From Batkoa obscura (Eukaryota; Entomophthoromycota; Entomophthoromycetes; Entomophthorales; Batkoaceae): a stretch of DNA of 64,000 nt. The notes below the pieces were generated by a model, which was given only the letters and a program-made list of their open reading frames with translations, was not told the origin of the DNA and ran no database searches. Shown here one piece after another: positions 22,955 through 34,342 of this stretch. Every line of letters starts with the position of its first letter. Position 1 is the stretch's first letter. Both the position numbers and the translations under genes were made by a program. The stretch spans positions 62,001 to 126,000 of the forward strand of contig JASVEC010000011.1 in the NCBI GenBank assembly GCA_030770535.1, read 5' to 3'.

Positions 22955-25900
22955 TTAAGAATCCAAAAGGAAATTAGTAGCAAGATCAAGATCATTATCA
23001 TACTTCGCTAAAGCTTCATTAGCTTGTTCAATAGCGAATCCCATTTGCATTAATTCGGTAACTTTAGAATCATCAACTTTAAGGGATTCAATGATACCAT
23101 TTGGTGTTCCAAAACCAGGCTGTATTTCACTATCCCTTACTTCAGTATTTTGTGTTTCTTTATCCTCAACTTGAGTATTTTGCGCTTCATTGTCCTTTAC
23201 TTCATCTTTTTTTACTTTATCCTTTTTTACTTTGCTGTTTTGTTTTTCCATATCTTGTGATTGATCATCGTATGTTTCATCTCCCTTTTCACTACTGACT
23301 GGACTTGTGGTTATGATGCCATTTTTCAAATGACTCACATTCTCATGTGCATCATAATAAACATTAGTAGACTCCGTGCGTGATATTGGATTATTTGGAT
23401 GACTTGAAGTTGAAGGCATGTGAGCACTAGAAAACGAGTCTTCGAAGCTATCACCAAATGGATTTGATTTTGGTGAATATTCTTGTGGCAATGGAAAATT
23501 GCTAATAATGCTTGTTTCTCTTTCTGCTATCATAGCGAAGGGATCACTATCATCTAACTGAGTAGATAATAAACTTGTGTCATTATTAGGATTAAGAGTT
23601 TGAGCTTCAAAATCAAATTTTTCTGTAATAGGTGTCAAATTTTCTTTAATTGGTATCACTTCATCAAAGATTGGAGATTCTAATTGATCAAACAAACCTT
23701 GTGAAAAACTATAATTTAAACTTGCTTTTTCAATTCCTTTTTCTTCAACATCCTCATTATTGATTGATAGCACATGAAGGTCATTCATATGTTTACTAAA
23801 AAAGGCCAACATTGTCTTTTCATCATTAATGTTCTCTAAATCAAAATTAATGTGTGATTTATAATTACTAGTTTCGGGTACAGCCATTAATTCATTAATG
23901 GATTTTTGAGATGGTGACATATTAGAGTTAGGGAGCTCTGTAATAGATACTGGTGATAACGGTGGTGATGTAGCTGAAACAACTTCAAATGGTGAAAAAG
24001 AAGTCTGAGTTTTACTAGCTGAAGGTGGAGGTGAGAGAGGAGGGAGAGAGTTGTTTTGAATGTGATTTCCTGGTAAAGATTCTGGTTTGGGAGATGTAAT
24101 TTGATCATCATCTTCAGAGCTTTCTTTTAATACCATTTTTACAGTATTTTTCTTTATTTCCGGTTTAGCTACATCTCTAGAAGAAACAAGATCATCGAAT
24201 GAAAATGTAGGCTCTAAAGTTTGGTTCATATCAACAATATTATTATCCGCAAAAGGATCGTCTTCAGTAAATGAAGTTTCCCTAATATCTTCTTTTATCT
24301 TGGTTGAATCATTTGCTTTTTCTTCTGGCTTTACAGTATTTTTGTTGTTATCTACTAATGCTAAGAAAGGATCATTTTCCTCTACATTTGAAGATTCTAC
24401 TTTTTTTGCTTGAACTTCTTGACCTTTATTTTCTTCAACTAATGACATAAAAGGATCCTCTTCTTCTAAAGCCACTGGATGTTCTTTGGTTTCCTTAGCC
24501 TTATTGTCTTCAACTAAGGACATAAATGGATCGTCTATATCTCTAGTATTATTATCTACTTTTTTGTTTTCTTCATTTTCAACAAGAGCAGTGAATGGAT
24601 CAATTTCATCATTAGCTTCATTTTGTGCTTTTGCAGTTTCTGCTATTTTATTATTTTCTTCAACTTTTTTTTGAGTTTCTAAAATCAATCCTTGTAAATA
24701 ATGAAAATATTCTTTAGCCATCTTTGATTTCGCTAAGCTCTCTTGAATCTTTAAGCTCTCCTCTTCGATCTCTTTTTGTTTATTAAGGCACTGACTTTGC
24801 ACTTGAGCTAACTCCTCCTTTTCATTCATAAGCTTAGGTTCCAAATCTTGAATCTTATTTTGTAAATCCAACATTTGGGCTTGGGTTAATTGTGTTGAAG
24901 TATCAATTTCATTAATTTTTAAAGTGAGCTGTCTTTTCTGTTCTTCTAAAAACTCAGATTGAGATTCAAGTTTTGCTTTACGTGGACGATGTGAATTGAT
25001 ATTTTCAATTGCGTCTTCGATTTCATTCTTAATTGGATCAATCTCTGCTTTAAGCTTATCCATATTAACTTTGTTCATGTTGAAGCTACTCTCAAATGGT
25101 ATAGCAGTATTATAGCTATTAAGTGATGGGGGATTACTTGTATCAAAAGATAACAGATCGGATTCATTTATATCTGAAAAAGAAGGCATAGATTTTGATT
25201 CAAGGAACGGGTCTTAAAAATATGTTTAGATTTATTCATAATATAATAAATTAAAATAAACCACCTTGCTTTTTTTGAGGCTCGTTTATCAAAAGATCAA
25301 ACTCATGCGAACCTGGTAATGAGGTTGTAGCTTTTTATATATTAACATGATAAGTAAATAAGAGTATATTGTATACCTTTAGAAAAAGAATTAGAGTCTC
25401 TCATACCAGGAGGAATAAGTGATTTAGGTAATTTTAAAGGGATATCATTCCCATTTAAACGATCATAAATTAAATGCATAGCAACTGCAAACTCATCTCT
25501 ACTTAAACTACCTCTGCTTTTAATATCTGCTAATTCCCTAATAAATGATAAGTTTAGTCATAAGATTACAAAATAAACTTACCAAATCTCAGCTAAATCG
25601 CTATTTGATAGTTTTGACCTGATGAATATTTGATATGCTTCTTGACTGGACATTCTGGAGAGTGGATTTGAGACAACATTATCAAAGAAAGAATAGTATT
25701 TGTTAAGGTCTTGTTTAGAAATGTCCCATGTCATATCATTTTTTTCATTATAAATAGATGAACTAAATGGTGCATTGGTTGTAGTAGCATAAGGATTTGT
25801 TTGAGCTGTAGAAAACTGATTATTAAATGGAGATGTTAATGAAGTTGAGTATGAGTTGATGCTTGAATAAGATGGCATATTTCTAAAATTATTGACGGAT

Positions 25901-26939
25901 ACTGGTGGTGAAGGTTGAGTTAATACTTTTACTGCACTCAATGCAGACTCTTTGATATCCAAAGGAAGCCTTAATGGAATTTCCGCAATAGTATCATTCA
26001 TTACATTTTCCATATAGTACATAGCTACAATAAATTCAAATGCTTCAAGCTGTCCTTTACCTTCTGTATCAGATACATTCCAAATATCCTTCAATATTTC
26101 AACTGGAATATTACTCTTCATCATAATATCTCTTACTGAGTTTCCATCTAATACATCTTCACCAAATGACGCTTTTTGGAATATTCTGTAATATTTTTGG
26201 GCATCTGAGAATGGTATCTTATTAAACTTTCTACTATTGCTTGTCAAACTATCAAATGGTGAATTTGAAACTTGATCAAAAGGTGACCGGCTAAAACTTC
26301 CTCTTGTTGAACGTGATGATGAACGAGATGTTGGTATTATTATCCCATCAAAAGTTGGTAATGGACAAGCTAAAAAGGCTGGTCAATTTTTTATAAAGTT
26401 ATGAGCATAAAAACCTACCTCCACTCAGATGTGATAAAGCTAATGTTCTTCCATTTTGAGCCATGGCAATGAGTTTCATAGCAACTTTAAATCCAGGAAA
26501 GCGCAATAAACCTTCATTTTTTAAATCAGCCATTTGCCAAATCTGAATGACAAATCATGTGATTAGTTTATCATTCTTTTAATTTAATAGTTAAATTTAA
26601 ATTTACTTTTGAAAGGGTACTAGGATCCAAGTTTGATTTTTTAAAATAAGGAACAGCTTGGTTACCATCCAAAAAACCCAATTGTTTACCACCCATTTTT
26701 TCGAATAAAAAGTCAAACGCTTGTTCTTCAATTGGAGTAAACATCTCTTTTTTATCCGAATTATTTCCAAAGTCAGGTACATTTAAAGATGGGTTTGAAG
26801 AAGCACTTCTACCTATATTATATCCTTTACCACTTGTTTCGCTACCATTTGATGGGCTCTTTAATAAACTATCTTCAAATAAAAGATCAAATGGCTTATT
26901 GCCAATGTCACTTGAGGCATATGGGGTTGTTGGTGCCAT
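22955..26939 (-). CDS. EDE1: EDE1/Eps15-like endocytic scaffold
   Basis: Multi-exon minus-strand gene from ATG 26939 (MAPTTPYASSDIGNKPFDLL) to the stop at 22955, well over 1,100 aa. There are three EH domains: EEQAFDFLFEKMGGKQLGFL with LSKIWQMADLKNEGLL; QKYYRIFQKASFGEDVLDG with ILKDIWNVSDTEGKGQLEAF; and LNKYYSFFDNVVSNPLSRMS with LAEIWELADIKSRGSLSRDE. A Pro/Ser linker leads into a long coiled coil (IDPIKNEIEDAIENINSHRP onward). Four spaced DPF(M/T/L)xLV(E/D) motifs and further DPF/NPF motifs follow, then a C-terminal UBA domain (KVTELMQMGFAIEQANEAL). Ede1 arrives early at clathrin endocytic sites. EH domains bind NPF adaptors, DPF motifs fit adaptor appendages, and UBA binds ubiquitinated cargo. 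Ede1 order and content are complete. Confidence 0.93.
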
Positions 26940-29008
26940 GAAATAAATAAAGTTTTGAAAGTTTCAATTGATAATTTTAATAACTCTATTGATTGGTTCA
27001 ATTAAAGATTCAATTTCTAAAAATCATGTGGCTTATTTGGATTGATGAAATGACATGGTAAAGTCAATATTAGGACAAACCGAAATATTAAAATGTAAAA
27101 AAAGTGATTTTTAAAGTCAATATTGAATGCAATGAATTATTAAAAAAGTATTAACAAGTATTAAGTCTTTTATGAAAACAGCTTTAAAAAGTGATAAGGA
27201 ATTATATACTTTGAGAAGTTTATTAAACGGGTTTTTCTAAAGTTACTCTACTCTGTCCATTAAGGTATTATCAGTCTTTACAAGAGAATAATGGTAAGAA
27301 GAGTGTTTTTAAATCGTTAAGTTCCCTTTAATATAATTTCTGATGCCATCTAGAGATAATAGATAAAACTTAAAGTTACATCATAAAGCCATTAAGCTGT
27401 AGATTATAATAGAAAATCAATAAATTTACATAACAAAAATACTTGAATACTTTTATAAATTCTAGTATAAATACACTTGGGAATGTCATTTTTGGTTTCA
27501 GTTGTTTGCCCATTTTTTATTGCTATGTAAATTTAAAAATTAATGTTAAATATTGAAACAAAAAAATGTTAACATGTGTAAAAGTGCACTTACGTCTCAA
27601 TATTTTTATTTAAAATGAATAATTGGTACTTTGAATTTGTATTTTAATAGCTGTATTATGTTAATAACCTCATAAAGGTATCTAATAAGCTCTCTAACAA
27701 AAATAAGCTCCTATCATGGTGATATAAAATTAACATGATAGATTTATGCATCACTAAGAAATTAATCTATAAGTTGGGTTTCATTATAAATGATTTACTG
27801 TAGTTAGTTGTTTTCTATAGTAAGGTTATTTTACTACTGATAATAAAGCAAGTTTAACCCAAATAATAACTTTCTATTGGTTTAATTGACTCAGTGATAA
27901 AAAACTAACAAGTAGTAAATTTATGATAATTTTTTTGCTATATGAAAATAGATTCTATAGATATTAAAGAATCGGATGGACTAGTGCAATTTATACTCTG
28001 GGAATTGGTGGTCAGAGGATTTGAAAGAATATTCTCAGAATATAATTCTCTATTGTTAATTTCTATAGTATTGTTACATAGTAACTTAAAACATACTGCT
28101 GAGTTAAGGAAGCTCTAATGTACAGCATTCGAAAGTCTTGATTGAATCTCGTTTTAATAATTTTGTAATTTTAAAGCAGCTTAAAATTTGGAAAATCATT
28201 GGCTTAATTTTCAGTAAAAAATAGCAGAAAGAGTTTATTATGTTTATTATTGAATATAGCTATTTAAATTTGTATACAGAATAATTTGATTATAATAATT
28301 TGATTTTTATTGTTGCTATATGATTTTTTATATAAATATTGATTTAACTAGTTATTCATTATAAATGGATACAATATATATATAATGGTTAACTAGTAAT
28401 TAACTATAATTGTTATTGATTACAACATTAGTTACTCGATTATTTTAACTAAATTCAAGTAGCAAAGAATGTGACAATGAATTCATTAACTCAACCTGGA
28501 TTATTTTTAGACAAATTTTAAAATAAACTATACATTTAATAAACCTTAAATAAAAACATAAATTTAGTTTAATATAAATAATATACTCTATTTAATTAAG
28601 AGTAATAATATATTAATAGAATCATTAATTAAACTATTTAAAAACTAGAAAATTAATTGATTTTCTATAGTTTTAATTTTGCCAAATATTTTAAGCTATA
28701 AATTGATAACGCAAGAGCCAATTAAACGAATTCAGGCCTATTTAGCCAAGATTAAGTAAAGCAGCATAACAAATAAAAAACGTGGTAAATTCATAAAAAA
28801 TTGAAAAATATCAAACAGTTAATGAAATAAACTCAAAATACAACGGTATTAAAAAAGATAATATCGTTACTATCAGGTTGTAGGAAATTTAATTTTGTGA
28901 TACTTATCCTTTTTTATATTATTTATTAAAAATTCCTTCATTTCTCTCTTTCATAATTATTATTTTTCTTTAGACTCTTAAAACTAATTTTATTTCTTTA
29001 AAAATCTC
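26940..29008. other. 2.1-kb divergent intergenic region
   Basis: Between EDE1 (leftward) and CHS7 (rightward). No coding frame, RNA gene or repeat was recognised. It is long relative to most spacers here and would contain both promoters. Confidence 0.6.
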
Positions 29009-30189
29009 ATGATTCAATTCGGTCGTTATTTTGGGCTATGTGAAAATGCCCCTCTACCATTATGTCCTTTAGTTGAAAAACCTCACTTAAATGGTCCTTT
29101 ATGTTATGCCAGATCTATAGAAATTAACTCTACGCTAATATTTCAACCGGCTACTTTAGCCATGCAAATAGTAGCTTTATTAATGACAATAGTTATGATC
29201 TATCATATAAAAACAAAGTATACTGCTGTTGGTAAGTTGATAAGTATTAATAACTTGTATGTTAATTTTAATAATATTATTTATTTAGGTCGAAAAGAAA
29301 TGGTTTTGTTTTTTTATCTTTATTTGTTAACAATTGTTATGGAGTTTATTATTGTTTCTGGGTTAGTAGCAACCGCATCACCTGCTTACCCATTTTTAGT
29401 GGCTGGGTATTATGGGTTAATATCAGCTTCTTTATTTAGTTTAATGTTAAATGGGTTTGTTGGGTTTCAATTTGCTGAAGATGGTACCTTTTGGTCTTTG
29501 TGGGTAATATATATTATTTAATGTTATTAATATAAAAATACTGATTTATTTTTTAAAGACAATAAGAGTATTAAGCTTTGTAGTATTTGGATTAAGTTAT
29601 TTTGTTGCAGTTGGTACCTTTTTAAATATCGGCTTTAGTTCGACTTCACCAACAGTACTTTGGATTTGGATGTACATATTTCAAGGTTTATCTATCTTAA
29701 TTTATTCAGTATTACAAATTATTTTAGTTGTAAACACTTTAGACGATTTATGGCCAATTGGTAATATAAAATAATAAGTAATAATAGAGTTGTTTATACT
29801 AATATTTTTTAGGCAATGTTATCCTTGGTTTACTTTTATTTATTTCGGGACAAATAATATTACATATTTTATCGCCACGTATATGTGATTATATGGGACA
29901 TTATATTGATGGTTTCTTTTTTGAAGTGATATGTACATTATTATCAGTGATGATGGTTTATAAATATTGGGATTCAATTACAAAAGAAGATTTAGAATTT
30001 TCGGTATCTGGCAATCAAAATGTTTGGGAAGTTAAAGAATTATTAGAAGATATGGAAGATACTTATGATCCCTCTGATTTCAAACCCATACAATCTAGTC
30101 CTTATTCCTATTATCAATTATCGTCTAATAAGTCTTTTACTAAAGATTTTAATCAAAATTTATTCAATTCTAATAATTATCATACTTAA
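29009..30189 (+). CDS. CHS7: Chitin synthase export chaperone Chs7
   Basis: Four exons (29009-29231, 29289-29503, 29559-29760, 29813-30189) encode about 338 aa. Seven hydrophobic spans follow a Cys-containing N-terminus (FGLCENAPLPLCPLVEK, CYARSIEIN). Diagnostic Chs7 strings are YTAVGRKEMVLFFYLYLL, LMLNGFVGFQFAEDGTFWSL, LWPIGNVILGLLLFISGQII and especially MMVYKYWDSITKEDLEFSVS near the end, nearly identical to ascomycete Chs7. The protein resides in the ER, where it is needed for folding and export of the chitin synthase Chs3. Only fungi are known to use this chaperone, so the gene is strong evidence for a fungal genome. The tail after residue ~300 is hydrophilic and lineage-specific. Confidence 0.95.
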
Positions 30190-30367
30190 ACCAGGATCAC
30201 GTATATGTTCTATTCTGTTTCCTTTTAAAATTAATTTAAATAAAATTATGTTAATATAATAAATATCTTTGTTATTCTAAGTATTATTTGTCAAGTAAGA
30301 GAGAGAACTATAAAAGAAAATTAAGTTAAAAAATATTGAATGAGATTACCAATTTTAATAATGAAGC

Positions 30368-30721
30368 TTAAAGGTTATTTTTCAATAATTGAATTTTCAA
30401 GGAAGGTAAATCCGATTTTGTTAGCTTAGGGCATTTAACAATAAGGAGGCCTTGTTGAATAAAGGCATGTACTTTAGAAAGACAAATCTTATCAGCAGGT
30501 AGATCTACGTTATATTTAAATGCCTCCTCCTCATTAATATTGCTCTTTCTATTGTTGATTTCCTCTTCATCTTCATCCCCTTTTGCTTTATCTGCTGATA
30601 TTTTTAATGTACCATGTTCAATATTGATATCAATATCATCATTTTCGAATCCTGGTAATTTTACTTGAAAATAATAAGAGTTGGCAGATTCTGCCCATTG
30701 GTGTGGATACTTGGTGGTCAT
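30368..30721 (-). CDS. Small heat shock protein (Hsp20), short
   Basis: Intronless 117-aa protein from ATG 30721 (MTTKYPHQWAESANSYYFQV); the open frame continues upstream but has no ATG. It consists of little more than an alpha-crystallin domain: YYFQVKLPGFENDDIDINIE and GTLKISADKAK, a 20-residue acidic loop (GDEDEEEINNRKS), then FKYNVDLPADKICLSKVHAF and QGLLIVKCPKL. A canonical IxI/V tail motif is not evident, and the N-terminal oligomerising arm is almost absent, so large-oligomer formation is doubtful. sHsps are ATP-independent holdases. A TATA-type element identical to one before the second Hsp20 gene lies about 45 bp upstream. Confidence 0.9.
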   Translation of the reverse strand: MTTKYPHQWAESANSYYFQVKLPGFENDDIDINIEHGTLKISADKAKGDEDEEEINNRKSNINEEEAFKYNVDLPADKICLSKVHAFIQQGLLIVKCPKLTKSDLPSLKIQLLKNNL

Positions 30722-31089
30722 AGTTTTATATAATAAAAGTGGAATACTTATCAACTTTACTTTAGTTTATATACTTTATCCTTCTTTTATTACTACGTAA
30801 TACTTTATGTTCTTATTATTATCCCTTGTTTTTTATTTTGTTTAATTAGTTGGATTATTATAAATTATTCTTGAGGTGAAACAAGGGATGATTTATTACT
30901 GTATTATTAAAAGTAACAAAAATTAGAAGCTAAGCGGTAGCTATTAATAATATTTACACATCTATTATGAGTGTTTTAAGTATTATTAGCGATATTCTCC
31001 AGTTTACAAATAATTCAATACTTGGATAAAAAATGCATTAAGTGCTTTGATATAAAAAGAAAAGTATTATTATAAACTAGAGTTTAAAT
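30722..31089. promoter_or_regulatory. Divergent promoter region between Hsp20 and MLH3-like gene
   Basis: 368 bp, AT-rich, no coding frame. It contains the TATA-type element at 30766-30779 on the minus strand and an AAGGGATAA string further upstream that also occurs before the second Hsp20 gene. I could not find a clean triple GAA/TTC heat-shock element. Confidence 0.5.
30766..30779 (-). promoter_or_regulatory. TATA-type element of Hsp20 gene 1
   Basis: On the minus strand this reads ATAAAGTATATAAA, about 45 bp before the start codon at 30721. The identical 14-mer stands upstream of the second Hsp20 gene at 34488-34502, which supports a real TATA box in both. Confidence 0.6.
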
Positions 31090-33450
31090 ATGGATCATAA
31101 AGTAATAAATGTTTTGAGTGGTAAAGATAAAAGAGAAATAGAATCCTCATTATTTATATATGATCTGAATCAATGTTTGAAAAAACTTTTGGAAATAAGT
31201 AAATATAACACTATTACTGTTGCTGCTTTTATTCTATTTAATAGGCATCGATTCACATGCTTTAAAAATTGATATAGAATTGATATCAAACCCTTTGACC
31301 CTAAAAATCAGTGATAATGGAAATGGAATCAAACCTTCAGATATGCAAAATATCAATAACTTCGAAAGTACTATTATTAGTTTAATTTATTCACTATATA
31401 ATATAATTTTTTTAAGGTCATAATTCAACTTATAATAACGATGATGACTTATATTTTAATCACTACAAAAAAAGTAAAGAATTGTAGTAGTATTTTTTCA
31501 ATATATAACAAAATTTTAGTTTTTTATTATATTTCAAACGTTGCCCATCTAAACATTATTAGTAGAGTTGAGCCATTCTATTTGGCTTATAAGGTTGATG
31601 TTGGGGTATCTCTTTATCAAATAAATCAATTTGGTTCTAATAAATTCTAGCTTGAGGTCATGTCTCCTACGGTTATTTCAAATGTTTCAACAGAGCTAAA
31701 GCGTGGTACTATCATTGTAGTGACCAAGTTATTTAATAATGTAAAACGTAAATTAAAAGATCAAAGCTAACTTCTAGTAGATTCCGGTAAGAAAAAAAGC
31801 AATGTATAATGAATTGGATAAAAATATAAGCAACCTTCAAGATACTATAAAGATGTATGCCTCTATTTTTTACAGTGTCGAGTTTCATTTTGATTATAAC
31901 AGCAAAGAAGTCGTTAATTATAATAAAGTATTTCTATTAATATTAAATACAAAGTTTACTTATTATGAAGGATAACAATATTAAGAGGAGATTTCAAAAA
32001 GTAATCAATTTAGATCAAGAAAAGGTACATAAATTAAATAATATTAAAAACTTGTCAATAGTTAGGATATTATAGAAGTAACATATAAACGCCATGAAAA
32101 TAAAATTCAAGTATTATTATCGATTAAAACATTTATATCAAAGGTTTGTTAATATAATCAACTATCAATATGCTAAAACTATTGTAGAAATATCAATTTA
32201 CATGTTTGTTTTATCATAACATTAAAATACTAACAAGTTATTTTAGTTATAAACAAAAGATTTATTAATATTCCAGAAATAACAACTATTGTAAATAATA
32301 AGTTAAAGATTCTTAAGGTTTATTCACTATTCTATTTTATTATACTTAGTATTTATTTCATATTAGGACCAAAAAAAAGGTTGAAAAATAGAAAGTACAG
32401 AAGACATGAATTAATTTTTTTTACAGGAAGACATTTGGCCTATTTGATTTCAATTAAAACTAATATCCCTGATTTATATTATAAAATAGGGGATGAATAT
32501 CAATGCTTATTAGGAAAAGAGGTTGGTTTATTTAAAAATAATTAAGCTAAACTTGAATATAGGAAATGTTTGTAATACAACAACTTGTATATAACGCACT
32601 ATCTATTTTATGTAATAATGAAACATTGATTCAAATAAGAAATTCCTTATTACATAATACCAATGTAATATATTATAAACATTTTCTGTTTTTATTATTC
32701 AATAATACTTTAGGAATCAAAAGAACAAAGTGTAAAATTAAGGGAGCGATATGAAGCAAACGAAAACAATAGTGTGTTAAATTTAAATAAAAATATATTT
32801 AAATCAATTAAGGTAGTTGGACAAGTCGATACTAAGTATATATTAGGCTATATCAATAACCTCAAGGAAGGCATAAATAAAACATTTATAATGATAGATC
32901 AACATGGTGCTCATGAAAGAATAAGGTTTGAATGGTCTGATGAGAATTTGAAATCCAAAAATAATGAAAGTTTAATATTAAATCCAATAATAATAATTAA
33001 ACATAGTGTAGCAGAAAATGATACACAAAACATCCAAAACTTCAATAAAATGATGAAGAGCTATGGATTTGCCTTAAAGATAGAGAATAACATTATGATA
33101 CTATATAAAATTCCAGTCTTTCTCTATAGCATCATAGATAAATTAGACTCTACTACTAAATTAAATGTCTTAAATAGCCAAATTCAAAATCTTATTTTGC
33201 ATTTATTAGAAGATGTTAAAAACTTCATAATGAATGAAGATGACTTTAATTTATCTACAATACCATCTGTTAATGAATTTAGTGCAACATTTGCTTGTAA
33301 AGGTGACTAATAATAATTGTCTTATTATTGTCATTGATCTTATTTTAGGCGCAATTAAATTTGGTGATAAGTTAAGTACCGAGCAATGTCAATACATAAT
33401 AGATCAGCTAAGTTTAGTTAAATTTCCATTTGTATGTGCTCATGGGAGGT
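31090..33450 (+). pseudogene. MLH3: MLH3-like MutL homologue, apparently decayed
   Basis: The N-terminal GHKL part begins MDHKVINVLSGKDKREIESS and, after a 46-bp intron (31199-31244), continues IDSHALKIDIELISNPL with ISDNGNGIKPSDMQNI. LKRGTIIVVTKLFNNVKRK follows near 31700. The C-terminal domain is well preserved at 32774-33450: VGQVDTKYILGYINN, MIDQHGAHERIRFE, FACKG (intron 33305-33348) AIKFGDKLSTEQCQYIIDQL and FPFVCAHGR. These are MLH3 hallmarks. Three things suggest decay. The ELxxNSxD ATPase motif reads KLLEISID, losing the catalytic Glu and the Mg-binding Asn. The metal motif DQHA reads DQHG. The stretch from 31650 to 32770 breaks repeatedly in frame (for example a TAG near 31648) and cannot be read as a MutL transducer domain. 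Alternatively it is a very divergent gene with many introns. MLH3 pairs with MLH1 in crossover resolution and mismatch repair. Confidence 0.65.
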
Positions 33451-33623
33451 AAAACAATGATTTTATATTAAATGTTATAATTATTAAATAGTGATATAGA
33501 AATACAACGCATGTTATAGGATCTTTTAAATGAAACTTTTTAAATAAAATTTTAAGCCTATAAATAAATTTTGTAATTACATACAAAATTAAAATTTAAA
33601 AAGATAATAAAAAGATAAAATAT

Positions 33624-33713
33624 GATACTATTTATTGCCTAGTTCTTATTCAAGATACTATTTATTGCTTAGTTCTTATTCAAGATACTATTTATTGCCT
33701 AGTTCTTGTTTAG
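33624..33713 (+). repeat. Three 30-bp tandem repeats at the 3' end of Hsp20 gene 2
   Basis: Units beginning GATACTATTTATTGC at 33624, 33654 and 33684, with one or two mismatches between copies. The third copy covers the stop codon (33710-33712) of the minus-strand Hsp20 gene, so the array would form the start of its 3' untranslated region. Confidence 0.95.
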
Positions 33714-34342
33714 AGACGAGATTTACCAAGAGAAATGGGACGAGCACCTTGAGTTTGAGCATTTGGTTGTTTTGGGAATTTAACAGTAAGTACACCATTA
33801 TCAGTGTTAGCTTGAATATCATCTACCTTAACACGGGAAGTAGGTACAGGAAAAGATAAGTAGAAGCGATTGGCAAAAGAGTTATATTGAGAATAATTGG
33901 TAAGTGGATAAGGAGTATTTAAATCTTGATATTGAGAATAAGTTTGAGCAGAGTAGAAGCTATTAGAACCAACTTGTTGATATTGATTGTTATTATTACT
34001 ATTATTATTGTTATTACCAAATAATGATCCTAATCCATACCCATGTTGTTGACCTTGTTGTTGACCTTGTTGTTGTTGATTATTAAATTGATTAGAATTA
34101 TATTCAACACCAGCTTCGATAGTGATTAAAGGATTAGATGGATCACCAGTAGCATCATCAACTTTAACATTAATTTCTTTTTCAGTCAAACCTGGTAAAG
34201 CTACTTTTAAATAATAAACATGATTATCTTCAATCCATTTGGTTTGTACAACAGCAGCGGAATAATTAAAATAATCATTATTTAAATTATTATCAGTTTG
34301 ATTTTGGTTACTACCAAATAAATTTTTTAAGCCAAGAGTCAT
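33710..34342 (-). CDS. Small heat shock protein (Hsp20) with Gln/Asn-rich insertion
   Basis: Intronless 210-aa protein from ATG 34342 (MTLGLKNLFGSNQNQTDNNL). Its alpha-crystallin domain is split. The first part is DNHVYYLKVALPGLTEKEIN with PLITIEAGVEYN. A ~70-residue Gln/Asn/Gly/Tyr-rich insertion follows (QQQQGQQQGQQHGYG and later YSQYQDLN repeats), then RFYLSFPVPTSRVKVDDIQA and NGVLTVKFPKQP. LPG near the front and NGVLTVKFPK near the end are classic Hsp20 signatures. The tail ARPISLGKSRL contains an IxL-like anchoring motif (ISL). sHsps hold unfolding proteins. The prion-like insertion between beta strands is unusual and might favour condensation. It shares a TATA-type element with the other Hsp20 gene. 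Confidence 0.9.
   Translation of the reverse strand: MTLGLKNLFGSNQNQTDNNLNNDYFNYSAAVVQTKWIEDNHVYYLKVALPGLTEKEINVKVDDATGDPSNPLITIEAGVEYNSNQFNNQQQQGQQQGQQHGYGLGSLFGNNNNNSNNNNQYQQVGSNSFYSAQTYSQYQDLNTPYPLTNYSQYNSFANRFYLSFPVPTSRVKVDDIQANTDNGVLTVKFPKQPNAQTQGARPISLGKSRL

Noticed and set aside
28027-28055. GAA/TTC-rich string upstream of CHS7 as a heat-shock element
   Set aside because: Spacing between the blocks is three or more bases rather than two, and the gene is not a stress gene; chance in AT-rich DNA.
31648-31650. Reassignment of TAG as a sense codon to rescue the MLH3-like frame
   Set aside because: FMC1 and the Alba-like gene end in TAG at the expected family positions, so TAG is a normal stop here.
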